NCBI GenBank assembly: GCA_945910005.1
Contig: OX246741.1
Location: forward strand, 12,910,890-12,974,889
Direction: 5' to 3'
DNA length: 64,000 bases
DNA from: Isoperla grammatica
Lineage: Eukaryota > Arthropoda > Insecta > Plecoptera > Perlodidae
Under the pieces are notes generated by a model that saw only the letters and a program-made list of their open reading frames with translations, had not been told where the DNA came from and made no database searches. The first letter of the stretch is position 1. Each line of letters opens with the position of its first letter. The position numbers were made by a program, and so were the translations under genes. Positions 28,503 through 42,249 of the stretch are shown here, one piece after another.

Positions 28503-31500
28503 AATACACCTTACAAGATTTTGAAATGTACGTTAGCTGAACTTTATCAAGATAACATTGCACATTGTATAACATATTTTTAAGCATGTGATATACTGAC
28601 GTCACTATTACATTAACGTGATAAGCTCGACAAAAGCTATGAGTGCATTCCCGCGACTCGCACGTTCTTACCTGCAAGTAAGTTGGCTGCATGAACTTCT
28701 GTGACGTCACGACAAAAGCGTTGGCTGATATTGGTGCGCTTAGAATGAAAACTAGACGTGGAATAAAGCGCGCGTTTGCGCCATCGTTCTTGTTCAAATT
28801 ACTTTCACATTCACTCAACAATGCAATAATTACTTAACATGCCCTTTATTCAACTACAAATTAATTACTATATTATTTCAGATGTTTTATTAAAGTTTTT
28901 CTACCTAAATACGAAAAAAAAGGACAAAAATTCTTATTCTAAACGAATCGAGTTTTATTTACCTACTCGTCATATTTTCACTCCCCTAACGAATTAATTA
29001 ATTCTTCTAATGCGAGTTTGAGCAGCAAATGAGGCATGCTACGTTGTAAAACTTTCATTACAAAGACGTCTGTGAATGCAGTTAAGCGTGGCAATTTAAT
29101 TGGTGTCTCTTTTCCCCCTCATCAACGTTACAATGTTGCGAAAAATGTTGCGCCCATTTTTATTCTGTGGAATCTAAACACTCTCGGTTTGCTAGCCAAT
29201 CATATACGCCGATTTGAGCACCCCACACACGCACACGTACACGCACATAATCTATAGCTTGCTATTCAGTACGGGGATTGTGTACACACTTCACTACACA
29301 AGTATGGTGCATACAAATAAGATATACCGCCCCCTCGCAGCAATTCATCTAGCTTTAGGTTTTCACACACATGGTGGCTTGTTTTGACGGCGTGATGACA
29401 TAACAAGTACGTGTATGGTATAAAAACGCGGTTACATACAATGCATTATTCACACATTGCAGCTAAAATCTTAAATCTATTTTCTTAGCCGAATTACTAA
29501 AACGATCTCGTGTTACCAAATTTGAAATACATAATCTAGGGCTTGGGGTTCAACTTAATTTCACAATATTTCATCCATTCACTAGGGCGATTTATTAACT
29601 TTTTAAACCTTCATTTATTCAGTGATTAAAAACCCCAACAAAATATGTATTCAAAACCATGATTTGTAAGGATGGTACATGTTGAAAACATAAGTCAATA
29701 AATTGTTCAACAATGTCGTTGGTAATTTATAAACTTTTTCTAATACAATCTTTGTTTTAGAAAATCATTCAGTAACTCGCCAAAAGCAAAAGCAACACGA
29801 CAAAACTTGATTATGATGGTTTTTCTCTTCTCCTTCCCCCCCCCCATCCAACCTCTAGTTAATTACAATTTTAATTGTCATATTTCGATTCTATATGAGA
29901 CGAGTGCACCAACCTACGAACACTGGTGTCACTTGAGGTTATGAACTCTCCTTACATCCGACGAAAGATCGTTAGTTTGTCGCGAACCTTCTAGGTATTT
30001 TCTCGTCGTGCGCGCTAAGATATTGGTTTTACTTTTATTTGAAAGAACCGAGAGTGTCAGCTGATCAAAACACTCACTCTTATTACGGGTTTATTCCAAA
30101 AGCGTAGCAGGGCTGCCAACGTTTGTCCAATAGATATCAAATTCTTTCTCTTCCAATTTCCCAAGGCATTTCTCTTGCGGTTCCCCAACGTTACACCACG
30201 TCTACGTGTTTCTGCCTTGCTCTGTCACCTTTGCATTCCTCGTATTCCTCATCTCACTCGGTCCATCCCACCACTGCCACCGCCTTCGTGAGAGCCTCAT
30301 TGTTGTGCGGGGGCGCGGAAATAAAATACCTGAGACTCTGGGGGTGAAGAAGACGAAGCAAAAAAAATGTGATGACGATATCGAGAACGGATAGATATTG
30401 TGGAAGTGATATTTTAGCAGATTCTAGTCTCTAAACAATTGCACAATGCGGAAGGAAATAAAACACAACACATCTCAATTTTTTAAATAGTCTGTTGTTT
30501 TTGGTAATAAGAAAATCTGAGTACACTTGACGCCATGAGTAAATGAAAGGTCGGACCTAAATTGTCTTTGTTTTAACCATCCTGTACTCACATTATCATA
30601 ATTTACCTCAATCAAATTAACGATTCAATAAACAAAATAATATATAGATTAGAAAAAATTAAAAATAATCACATCGGACAAAAAACGAGTGCAGAAGAGT
30701 ACATATTCTACCATTGATTTACACGAAGGTTGATAATGTTTCAATAAATTTGTCCCACCTAATCCTTACGACGCTCTTCCGACGCGGCTAGCAAGCATTG
30801 TAAGCAATAAGCTCAGTACGGGTCACGTACAACAATCAAGATGGCTACCATACGGTTACACAGGTTATATGAGGTCAGCAAATACAGTCCAATCACATGC
30901 AGTGTTGTGCCTCACCGGATCTCGGCATCTATGGACAAGTGCTCTCTATTAGTAGATGGTGCGGGTTTTATTGACAAATTACTGGTAAACTAGAGTATAA
31001 AACGAATTATATTTGAAAATGGGTTTCTTCTTGTCTCCGCTTTATTCTCTACGCTTCGTATTTGTTTTCTTTCTCCTCTTCACGTTTCTGAGCATTATCG
31101 CTCTCCGTCACCTACTCGCACCCCTCTCATCCACTCTTGCTAAATGTATTCACAGCACGTTATATTATTTATTTGTAAGGTGTTTCCACCGAGAAATTTA
31201 TCACTCAAAAGTAGCTTAACGTTTCTTTTATAATACGTCGTGCACTTGTGTGTATTCCATACGAATTTATTTCACTGCCTCGCTTATGAATTGCTCACAT
31301 AGTATACTCACAGTTTTTAATTAGAAACGTTATTACAAATAGTTTTCAATAGAGAAGGGAATAGTTATAATTAAGTGTTCACACAAGAGATATGTATGTT
31401 ACGTTTTCAATACCACCCTGCAGCTAAATTAGAATTAATAGTTTAAACGGGAAATAGGAAACTTGGAAGGAGAGAGACAGTCTTCATAATACTAATTAAA

Positions 31501-33078
31501 TTTACGAGGTTGTTTCAAATTCTCTTGTAATTTGTATAAAACTTGCGCACCGTTTTGTCTGCTTAATGGATGTGTGTCCTTATGTGTGAGACGTTGATTA
31601 CTGCAGTAAGTAAAGTACCACACAACAGATATACAAACATAGTGTAAAGTCGCGGCCATTTAAAAGTCAAAGGTCGTCTTTATTAATACATCTTCGGGTT
31701 AGTTCGGGAACTCCTGGTTGAATGAATCTAGAACCCTTCAGTGGCGAAGCTGTGGAGTATGAGAGGGCACACGCACTTGTGTTAAGTGTATGTGTATAAT
31801 ACGAACGGGAAAGTACAAATGCTTTAAAAACATCACACAAAATAATGAAAGTAGTTTTCAAAACTATTATTATACCACTCAGTCGAACGGTCACCAACTA
31901 ATTGTGTATTCCCTCGTCAAAGTCAGTTAAACCTAAGTTTCGTACACACCAAGGCACATATTCGGAGAACACCACAAGGTTAAAAACCCACCTTCCATTG
32001 TTTAATCTGCATCCCTTCTATATTAAAAACAAAGTTCGTTCTCCTGAGTATTTATCCCCTTGAAAGTTGTAAGTACTTCTTAAAAGTTTTCGGAGCGAGT
32101 TCTTCAGTGGCTCGAATTGAGGACACCTTTAGCGTCTCCGCGGCGTTGCCGTGGGTGTGAACTGTGAATTATTCGCCGCCTCTTTGGTTGCTCATCCCTC
32201 AGGAAATCGTCCTTGGCTTAGATCTGTTCGGTTTAAGTATATTTCTCTCTCTGAAAGTAATGACATTAACTACCACTCGTAACTTATTTAGTATAACTGG
32301 CTTCTCCAATGAAACTGAAATTCGGATCCGGATTTTCAGATTCCAGGTGTATTTTATCCTCAAAACAACTTACAAATATGAACAAGTGAGTAAGATAATT
32401 ATTTGAGAAGCCCACAAAGTCTAGACAGTGATTAGTAGTTGTTGTTGTATGTTCTTGTCATAGGCCTAGCAGGGAGCTGCAATTTCAAATACCGATTGCC
32501 GATCACTGGTTGGCAACAAATAACAGAGTCACCGGTAAGGTTACTTAAGGACAACTGTGCATACTCTATTTTTTTATCATCAACTAAGTTGAAAACAGAG
32601 GCCAGTAAATATTTAAATTTAAACTTATCATTTATCCAAATACAAAATGAATGATACTCACATTTTTTATTTATTCACATAATATTTATTATATTTATTT
32701 ATTCGTTTAACGTTTAATTAATAAACAAAACTTATTTTTAAACAAGGTTTTCTAACGATTGATTTTTTGTTTGTTTTTACAATTTTTGGAACAGTCACAA
32801 TTTGGTTCCAGCCACTTCCATCTTGACGAAGTCTCGTCAAAGTCTATAACACTGGCATTCGCATCTACACAAACGCTTCCTTGTTATTCATAAGATTCAT
32901 GCCAATATTTCAAATCATACCAAGCTGCCATGTCCAAATTCTCCTAGATACCCACCATAAACAAAACTCATACTCATACAAGTCTGTAGTAGGACAGCTC
33001 TGAAACAGAATATATATATTCAACTTCTTAGCTTTTCAATTTTTAAGAGTGATACTTGACAATCGGGACTGGAATAAG

Positions 33079-33080
<2 letters not shown>
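28503..33080. other. Unassigned stretch
   Basis: No gene, tRNA or clear repeat found. CRE-like TGACGTCA octamers occur at 28597 and 28702 (others at 24917, 26934 and 34215); they are noted only as scattered matches. Confidence 0.45.

Positions 33081-33148
<68 letters not shown>
33081..33148. repeat. (GA)34 microsatellite
   Basis: 68 bp of uninterrupted GA. Confidence 0.97.
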
Positions 33149-33152
<4 letters not shown>

Positions 33153-35151
33153 ACCATTAAAATAAATATGCCTGAATGTTGAGTAGCGACGTTTCAGAGA
33201 CGAAATGTTATTCTATGATTCAAATATTCAAATCTTGACAATTTACATACTTTATTTAGTTAAACTGAAAGTGGACGTAAAGAGGAGTGGCGTCTTCAAT
33301 TCCACCTAATTGAAGAAATTTGCCACAAAAACTTAAAATAAAAAATAAGCAGCGGAATCGCAGTTCTAGAATTCTATAAAAAGAAAAGGGAAAGAAAAAA
33401 TAACAAAGCTGTGTAATAAAAATTCAGCAGTATGGAACGTATAATGAAGTCTCCATCTTAGCGATTGGTACAATACGACAAGGCAAGACAATAAAATGCT
33501 CCGATGTGCAATAAGCCAATAGCTTGTGCAAGAAGTGGGTTGGGTTTCTCTTACGGTTGAATACAGAATGTCTAGCCAGGGAGAGAGAAGATATCTGCAA
33601 ATAGTTTATAAATTAATTAACTTCCCTGTCCGGTTTTATACATAGCATTACAATGCTAGATTCATCCTGTGCCTATACTAATGTTTACTCAGTTTCCAAC
33701 TGACGAATCACTATTCAGTTTGGGTATAATGTGGAAGGTCTAAATACAAATATACTATTCATAAACCATAAGAGCTTTTGTTTGAATCAAAACTGACCAT
33801 GTGATACACAAGAGAATTTAATCAACAAGAATCCAAAGTAATTCTCAACTTATCACTAAAACGAAATTATTCTATGGTCTACAGTCCAATAGTAACGACT
33901 ATATAATAAGCAATAATTTATTTTTTATTCTAAAATAGTGTCTTACAATTTTTTTTGACAATTGGTTTTAAATACATTTACAGGTTAATACGAATCATAA
34001 AATCCACATTGTACATGTCAGCGTAAAAACTGGTACACATTTCACACCAGGCACTGCAGAACACTAGAAGACATCAGACAAAGTTTGTCAAGCCACGATG
34101 CGGGACGTTTGAACGACATGAGAAAACAAAGATTCTAAAGCAGATAAACAAGAAAAAACAAAAACTTAACTATCGTGAACCGAACCCGATATCTCGCTAT
34201 TCATAGTTCCCACGTGACGTCACAGCGGCCATGATTGCGACACAATTGATGTTGACCCATCCTAGATCATTGGCAAATTTTATTCAAATTTAATAAATAA
34301 GCCTAATTTGGAATTTAAATAGTAAACATAAGTAATAAAAAATAAAAAGTTACCACACATATCAATTTTATTTAAAAACCAGGCTGAATTTTAAAGAACT
34401 GAGAATGTCTGTGTTGTACCACAACAGCATTAAAAATGTATCCATGGTAAGGTCAAAGTTTGATCACAAATGTGGCCGCCACGCGCAAAGATGTGACGTA
34501 CGTGCATCCTATGAATATTATCAAGCCCATCGCATCACCCATCAGCAGCGACTACTAAGACAAACTACCCCCTCATAATTACGAAAAGTGCGTTCCCGTT
34601 AGATTACCCACAACAACCCCCCCCCTTTCCACCCCTCTCTGACCCCTTTTACCCTGAAAGAGTGAAAACGCCGCAGGAGCAGCACGAGATATTATCTCCC
34701 CTTCTATACTAACAACTTCTTTAAAAGGAGTTCACTTAGGTTCATAAAGGAGATGAAAGTACTACACAAAGTGAAGGCTCCACTCTCAAACCCCCTCCCT
34801 CTCTGGTCGCGTGTCACTGAATTTCTACCGCGCGTGAAACTTCGCCACTATGTTTGTTTGCTTCTTCATGACATACGGGTGAAAACGGAATCGTAAATCT
34901 AATTTTAGAAAAAAGGTTTAAAAAAAACACATTTTAGTTCATAATTTCAAGTTTTTAAACCGCTGTCTTTTGAAAATTACAAGCTTGTAGAGTTCTGTAA
35001 AAAAGGTTCGGTTGCAGTAAATAAAATTGCAAAATGGAAACCAAGAAATTATACAGAATAGCTTAGTAAGAGATGTCTGCAGGGTGGGCGATATCTTCTA
35101 CCGTTCCTTACATAAGTAAGTACTTTTACCTTTACCTAGATGCATTTTAGT
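33149..35151. other. Unassigned stretch
   Basis: AT-rich. No coding or RNA evidence. Confidence 0.5.
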
Positions 35152-35216
35152 ATACGGTATTGTATTTAGTGTATTTTTTTGTATTTAGTGTATTGTATTT
35201 AGTGTATTTAGTATAC
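35152..35216 (+). repeat. GTATTTAGT short tandem repeats
   Basis: 'tgtatttagtgtatt' phrases repeated about four times with one T-run expansion. Confidence 0.75.
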
Positions 35217-35387
35217 AATTTCGCTTCGTTTTTTTTTTACATACTAATCCATTGGAAATATTATTCATTATTAGCCACGTATGCTTATTGTTATCGTTTT
35301 TGTTATAATTATTAACGATTATTTAACACCCCATGAAGTTACTCAACACAACTCTCTTGCTTACGAAACAGCAGAGTCCAACTCTAT

Positions 35388-35582
35388 ACTTCTCTAATTC
35401 CTACCATCTACTTTGAAACAAGTCCAAATTATGACCTTACACTGATTACCTGGAAATGTCTTTCACAGCACGCAAGACTACCAAGGCTTGTGGACTCTAC
35501 TAAGCGGAAGACGCCCTTTACGAATATGCGAAGAAACGCTAGAAATCTGTTGATTTTAGTTGAAGCAGCGTGAATGGTCTGA
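35388..35582. repeat. Dispersed repeat, uninterrupted copy
   Basis: Shares ordered blocks with 42974-43548: 'cttc.ctaattcctaccatct', 'ctggaaat', 'aaggcttg..ga.tctac.aagcg' and 'aaatctgtt.at'. Here the blocks are contiguous; in the other copy about 365 bp separates the first from the rest. Class unknown. Confidence 0.6.
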
Positions 35583-35588
35583 ATTCGG

Positions 35589-36109
35589 TATTTATTTATT
35601 TATTAATTATTCTCATTCATTACAAAAGTGAATAGGGGTTGGCAGAAAAGAGCACAGCTCCAAACACACAGAGTGACTGCCAACCCACACTAAAAGTACT
35701 TAAAATCTAAATATATTAATGAACAAATAAATTATAAAAATATATAAAAGAACCTGGAAATGATAATGATAACAATACAACCACCCAAAAATAATTAAAT
35801 ATACAAAATACAAAACACAAAATACAAAATACAAAACAAAAAACATAAAAACATAATATGAATGAAAATATAATTATAAGACAGAACTGTTAAATATGAA
35901 GTAAAAAATAATAAAAAAATGAAAATTTATAAATCAATGTTTAGAAAATGCTCCGTTAAAGACGCTTTGAAGACAGATTGACGAGCCCTAATAGAACCCT
36001 TTCTGGTAGGCTGCTGTTCTGGCAAAAGGTGGCCTGAACAATAGACCCCTACCAAATTGGAAGACGAATAAATTGAATCATCCTATGATAAGTGGAAGAG
36101 CATTCTGGA
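35589..36109 (-). pseudogene. LINE 3' fragment: broken ORF2 C-terminus, 3' UTR and tail
   Basis: Read on the minus strand, 36075-35927 encodes a sequence with the look of a non-LTR retrotransposon C-terminus (LLFRPPFARTAAYQKGF in one frame, then RARQSVFKASLTEHFLNIDL and a stop in another), so at least one frameshift is present. It is followed by about 330 bp of A-poor then AT-rich 3' UTR and a tail of (AATA)n at 35589-35606. The element is 5' truncated, as usual for LINEs. The family cannot be named from this short piece. A 16-base G run (36110-36125) marks the truncated end. Confidence 0.6.
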
Positions 36110-36125
36110 GGGGGGGGGGGGGGGG
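36110..36125. repeat. Poly(G) run of 16
   Basis: Sits exactly beside the apparent 5' break of the LINE fragment. Confidence 0.9.
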
Positions 36126-36571
36126 CGAAGACCAATAAACATTTATAAATAATACTCGTGCTCGCGTAACGTATAAAGTTATTCGCACACAGACGGATAA
36201 AACCGACAGCCACAAACGTACGGAATTTATTTCGGTCGAGCTCGAGCCCATATGTCAGTTTACCACACGGAGGAAGCGATTCAAACAATTAACATAATTG
36301 AATATCTCGTCCAGCCTTTGTCTGGTCGGCCGAGTGACAATGGGAAATGAGTTGCACACACAGATATTAAATGGGCGCGGTCTGACTCCGGGTCTAACTG
36401 ATGTCTGTTGTGTTTGTTTGAGTGTAGCGGCCTGAGCGTTGACATGGGTTGGGGGGGGGGGGGGGGGTTGCGATGTAGATAGAGTTATATACAGAATAGG
36501 TTGTGTGGCAAGGCAGAAGTTCGGACAGGTTGTCCAGGGAAGAAAACTCCGCTCGCGTTATACCAATAATA
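36126..36571. other. Unassigned stretch
   Basis: Contains a 17-base G run at 36451-36467. No gene recognised. Confidence 0.5.
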
Positions 36572-36996
36572 TATAAATAAAATAAATAAATTCACATTTA
36601 GAGTCTACCCACTCAGTAATTAAACTGATTTGCAGTGGGGGACTTTAATTTAAAGTGTCTAAACCAACCCTGTAGGCTTCGAACACCATCGACGAGTGAG
36701 CGATGACCAATCAAAGCGATATTTCAAATATGAAACATATGAATCAGTGATAGGACAGTGCGAACACCTGCGGACAGATGCCAGAATCAACTAGGCCGAT
36801 TCAGAACAACTTTGAATTTATTGAGTGCTTCGTTGCTAGGACGGCTCCAAAGTCACCGTTTACTTATTCCTAAGCCAAGAAGTAATGGAATTGAATCCAC
36901 ATTAGAAGTTAAAAAACTTCTGCATGAAGCGGGATTTGAACCCGGGACCTTCTGCATTGGAAGCAGGGATGCTAACCACTGGACCAACGAGCCACC
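36572..36996 (-). mobile_element. tRNA-derived SINE, near-complete copy
   Basis: On the minus strand the element starts with a tRNA-like head: box A TGGTCCAGTGG (36976-36986), an anticodon-like hairpin CTGC/GCAG, and box B GGTTCAAATCC (36932-36942), followed by CCCG. The box A context (GTGGTTAGCAT) is closest to tRNA-Gly or tRNA-Glu; the parent is uncertain. A ~330-bp body ends in GTGAA and a (TTTA)n tail (36572-36590). Transcription would be by RNA polymerase III and mobilisation by a LINE in trans. Related partial copies lie at 15882, 48252 and 52001. Confidence 0.88.
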
Positions 36997-38331
36997 TATA
37001 TATTTTGACCCCGTTTCCAACATTAATTATCGGGTAGAGAGAAGTAGCGAAGTACTCCATGTCTTGGGCTAATGTCTTCGTTGCCGGCTAGCCAGGCCTG
37101 ACACAACCACCTCCTCAACCTCTTCCTCGATCACTTCTTCCGTTACCAGAGGGCTGTTTATAGTAGTTCCATCCATCTCTAACGGTTTTCCCATAGTCTT
37201 TCTGCTTTAACTTCGTTCCATGATCTTCCTCTATTATCCACACTGTCTTTAAACTGATTCATTCACTTGTCTCTCGGTCTGCTTTATAATAATACAAAAT
37301 AATTTTTGTATGATGCATTTATCTATTTTCTGTCAAAATAACATAATGTGGAGGTGGACGTTCCGCAAAGCTCCATAGAATCATATCTGCAGCTTCATCC
37401 ATCACAATATTAGTACATTTGTATTTTATAGATGGTCAACACCTATCCATGCATATTTGTACATGCGCGCAAGTTTCTTCACACATCAAGTTTGAATAAA
37501 AAATACGGCCCTGTTAATAATTTTTGTAAAACATAATTTCAATCTTCAACCGTATCCTTTCAAAATCAGTATATAGCTAGCTATAACCATCTCCCCCCCC
37601 ACCCGTACTCTCCCCTCGCAGAACCACATCTAAGGCTTTTGACTTTTACTCCACCACTCGAAATGTGTTTTTCTTTCAATTTCAGCAGAAAAGACGCCAC
37701 GAGTCTCCAATTAATTACAGCAAAACCCTCTCAAACCCAATCTCGAGGTCTCCGTCGTTATTTTTATTCACGCACTGACAAAAGTTACTTCCTGCCGAAG
37801 ACATTATTGGCGAGTAAGCCAAACCCCCGACTGCTGATAAATTAAGATTGGCTTATTAACCCTCGGCTCAATCAAATTGCTGAGTGTGACTTTTATTTTA
37901 TTCCGTTCATTTTACAGGATAACAACTTTAGGGCGAAGTAATGATTCAAACTCAAAAGTTAGGGTTGAATCTTAAGAAAGTTTATGCATAGTCCGGTATT
38001 CAGATAAGGGAACTAAAAGTCATTAACGTAATTAGAAGTGTAACAGGAAGTGAATTCAGGCTTTTGTTTACAGTCCATAAGACTGTTTTATAAAGTGACA
38101 CTGTTTGCCCCTTACTTCGCGCGTGTAGTCAGGAGTTAGTATAGTAATGTGGCTTTCAAACCGCTACGCGCACGAAGTGTGGGCCGGACTGCGCCATTCC
38201 GTTAGCCAATAGAAAAGCTCCCCTCCTTCTTTTGGGAACTGTCTGCTTATATCTTAATTAACACACGGTATACCACTGTCTCTTCTTAATAAACTTAAAA
38301 ACTATATTTTTAATTAAATGAATACTAACAT
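36997..38331. other. Unassigned stretch
   Basis: No supported gene. A 68-codon frame at 37639-37845 has no recognisable domain. Confidence 0.5.
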
Positions 38332-38459
38332 AAGTAAAACATTTCGGACAAACACAGTAAAACATTTCACGCACTACTCACCCACTGCGTTATATTTTGG
38401 CAACACCCGTCGCCATCCTCAGAGGTGAGGCAACTGTGTTTGTCCGAAATTTTTTACTT
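38332..38459. mobile_element. Small TIR element, 128 bp
   Basis: 'aagtaaaacatttcggacaa' at the left matches the reverse complement of the right end over about 27 bp with one or two differences (core TTTCGGACAAACACAGT). Inside is 'gccatcctcagaggtgaggc', one instance of the CCTCAG hairpin motif that recurs at 44.7, 49.7 and 50.5 kb. Confidence 0.75.
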
Positions 38460-39480
38460 TTATTATCATATTCCGGTTAATGAGTCCTGGTGTGTTATTA
38501 AATGAATACTATTTAAATTATAATTTATGTTTTATCGACGGAATCAACTATAGAAGGTCATATTAGCAAGACACGATATTTAACAGTATACTATCCCTGA
38601 CGTAACAAAGTCTCATACCAACACCGGATATTCAGATCTACTACCCGTTTCATGCACGCTGTTGCACTGAACATCAACAGACTCCGGACGTTTTTTCACA
38701 CACATTCGTGAAGGCAGTATTCCGATTAGTATAGAGTGCACCTGCACAAGCCTCATAGTCACGCCCGCTGTGTTAGGGATTCCCAGATATACAACTTAAC
38801 ATCCGTAAATTATCTTTAATTGACCTGTTTCAAGTATATGAACTAGAGACGTAGAAAAAGACTCGGCTAATTCGTATCAGGAGACTTTACATTGGGGTTA
38901 TTATATTCTGATGTGAACACATACTATGCATTTTAAATATTAACTAAAATTATAAACTAATTTTAGTTCTCTAAGTGAAAATAAAAAATAACTATCCTAT
39001 TCTGACTGGGAACTAGGGTTGGTATTGCATGTTTTCAATTCTGGTTTTACTCACATGATTCCATACAAAAGAGGATTTCTAGCTCAAATAATTAAACGTT
39101 TGATTATTCCTCTCGATTTTAATTCTATCGCACATTGAACATGCAAGTACTGTTGGCAATTTTAGATAAAGCAACCGCGTGGTTTTGAATTACTGATAGT
39201 TGCTAATAATGGTAATTAAAACTTTATCCCTGGATGTTTTGTCAGAATCTGACTCTTGACACATGACGAGACGGGTGACTTTGGGAGTCATGTTTCATTA
39301 ATTGTTTCACAGCTGAAAGTCAACTGATTTCATTGGTCGCCAAAGTCTACACCAATATATTAATTTAATTAACAAATTTGATTGATATATTATCTCCTAT
39401 TTTGATAAATAATAAAATATGGTTAGTTTTAATTTTAGTTCAAAGTTAATGAAGTGATGAAATTTGATGTCAAGCTACCT
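38460..39480. other. Unassigned stretch
   Basis: AT-rich; nothing recognised. Confidence 0.5.
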
Positions 39481-39768
39481 TTATTACTTAAGTACTCAAG
39501 TTCTATGCGCCAGCGCATACAAAAAAAATTGATTGATCTATATAAGACGGTCATAAGGGGTGCAACAGAAATGTGCAACTAAGTCTTTACTTTTAAAAGT
39601 TTTATAATAGTGCTAACGGAATGGAACGCCGAAATTTAAAATTTATTTTTTTACCAGACGTAACATTCCAAGATTAGATTTGGGCTGTTTCGTAGTTTCT
39701 GTAATAATTATTTATGTAGTCTGGTGATTGTATGCGCTGCGCATAGGACTTGTGTACATAAGTAATAA
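39481..39768. mobile_element. TIR element, ~290 bp, ~40-bp arms
   Basis: The left arm 'ttattacttaagtactcaag' through 'tatgcgccagcgcatac' is matched by the reverse complement of 39731-39768, with a one-base indel in the TATGCGC(C)AGCGCATA palindrome. The interior is non-coding. Confidence 0.7.
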
Positions 39769-42249
39769 TGTTCAATTAACCTAATTTTATTTATCGTTTT
39801 AAGAACGCTTTTAATCAACCTATTTGGTAAGTCTCCTTAATTACGAGCGATATTTCTTAAATCTAGCATCTTAAAAGGTTTCAATTAAAATTTATCTTTT
39901 ATACGACAAAACAGTTTCATACACAACACACGAATGAATAATACATAAAATGTAATCGTTACCAAAAGCGTCTACATATAAACAACCGAAAACATTTACC
40001 AATGAAACGGCGGCATAATTTCACATTGAACTATCTCATCTACTCAGACAGGGGCCAACCAAGTTCATGAATGTTTTTAACGAGGCAACCGAACAAGACC
40101 GTCAAACTTCCCATTCAAGCAGACTACTTTGTCCGTTTACCTGATGAAGACGATATCTGATCACATGACGAACAAGAGACAGAGACTCACAATTGAATTG
40201 AAAGATAACATCCAATGAATAGAGTAACGGCATTGTATGTAAATGTTGACGATGAATGAACCAATCTACCCCCCCCCCCCCCCCCGCCCTCTTTCCACCC
40301 CCCCTTACCCCCCCTGAATTGATGACGAGCGGCACGTGCGTTGTTCGATCAAGAACTTCGTTTTCGGTGGAGACAATTTTTGCAAACGAAGAGGAGTCGT
40401 TTCTTTAGGGAGAGATAATACTTTACGTCTTAATGAGAGTTTTTGTATAACACGCTTTGTGTAACTGATGAATAGATAGTTATCATTAATTCGGTTATAT
40501 GATTACAGTACTAACACTGTTTCTACTTTTTTCGATAAATCACAAATTTGTCACCTATTTCCAAAAATATTCCTTACGTTCACTCATACATCTATCTATG
40601 AGAACTTTTATACCCTCTCCATTTTTTAATTATTTGTGCTAAATTGAAAAAAAAATATACATTTATGTTGTTAATATTTGTGAAAACTGAACTGACGGAA
40701 CAACCTAAAAGTTAATATTGTAAATTTTTGGAATCCCCCCCCCCCCCCCCCATCACAATTCTCAAACCATTTAGATAAAACTTTTATACACTCAATTGCG
40801 TGTTTCGTTTGTCAGTAATGATTTAAGAGAATTAACTTTGTGTCTGATACTCCGTTAAAGAAGCCATAATACGCAACTTTTTCAGTGCATAAACTATTTA
40901 ATTAGTAAAGCTATAAATATACGAGGCTACATTTCGTGTGACTTCGTTAAGTCTTGTTCTAGGATCAGAACATAGGAGTGACTCCAGTTGTTTTTCTGTG
41001 ACTTATTTAAATTTCTTCAAAATAACGACATTTTCGGGTCAGAAAGTCTCTCTTAAGAACTATACTCCTAGTATGTGGTTTAAGAAATTAAGCAAAGATT
41101 TTTTTAAGTTAAGAAATATGAAGTTATGCTTGCCGTCGCATATGAAAGCAATCAACGTTCAAGGAGCAAGATCTTAAAAATGTAACAAACATTTCTTAAC
41201 AAATTTCAAGAAAATGAGAAAAAATAATATCTTTTTAATAAAGTGAGTTGAAGTTTATACTAGTTCTAGTTTGAACAATGTTTCAGTGCGCACTTTATAG
41301 AAGACAAGTGGGATTTAAAATTCCTGGATCTCAGATCGTAAACTTTTCCATGCACTTAATATTATGTAAAGCTTGAGTTTGAAATAATATCAATTGAAAG
41401 TCCACAGCTCGCTGCACAATCTTGTATATCAATCGGTTGGTACGGTAAAAGCGAATATAGGGTTTGTAAATTTAAAGCTTAGCCGTGCACTCGCTCAATG
41501 AATCTACAATCTTTCTCTCTTTATCCGAAAAATAAAGTATAACTCAGATTCTTACACTCTGATTACATTTGAAATAACATTCAAAAAAATATTAAGACGT
41601 TCTAAATCCAAAGTTTTATCGGAACAAACAAACATTCAATAGATAACTAAACTTGTTGTTTTCTAACGTGGCCGTCTAATAAAAAATAAAAAATAAATGG
41701 ACGAGGAAAACACAGAGATTACAAGATAAAATTTCATAAAACGAAGTTTAATTTGAAGATGAAGAATTCGTGAACACCAAAACAAGAGAATATATTGCGA
41801 ACATAGAATTTCTTACAGAATTTCTTTCAACTGTTGTCTGATCAATTAAAGAATAAACCAAGAATTTGCATTGTCTAGTTTCCATCATGTTTTATACGCG
41901 TTGATAGTAACGTATAGGCAAACTTAAATTAACAGTTAACTTAACATATTGTTCACCGCTCTAGTCATTCTTAGTGTGTGATCGTTTTTTACTTGTACAT
42001 ATCACGTAGGTACTTAATGTATGCTACCTTAAACAAATTTTAAAATAAAAAATAAATATAAGTATAAAATGTCATAAAAAATGTTATGCATTAACGTTCG
42101 TCTTGTTATGCGTTTTCGCATCACTACTGTGTCTTGATCGCGATCTGATACCCTCTTATAGATCATATTGTTGCAACGAACAATTCTACTCTTCTACTGA
42201 TGTAAATGTTACATTACAAGACATATTATTCAACAATAATTCAAAACAA
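39769..42249. other. Unassigned stretch
   Basis: C runs of 17 at 40269-40285 and 40735-40751. Short open frames here (for example 40938-41177) have no coding character. Confidence 0.45.

Noticed and set aside
24917..34222. TGACGTCA octamers as a regulatory cluster
   Set aside because: Five scattered matches over 10 kb with no shared flanks or nearby promoter.
36910..36996. Functional tRNA-Gly gene on the minus strand
   Set aside because: Boxes A and B are good, but the acceptor stem is missing and the sequence continues into a repeated body found elsewhere, so it is a SINE head.
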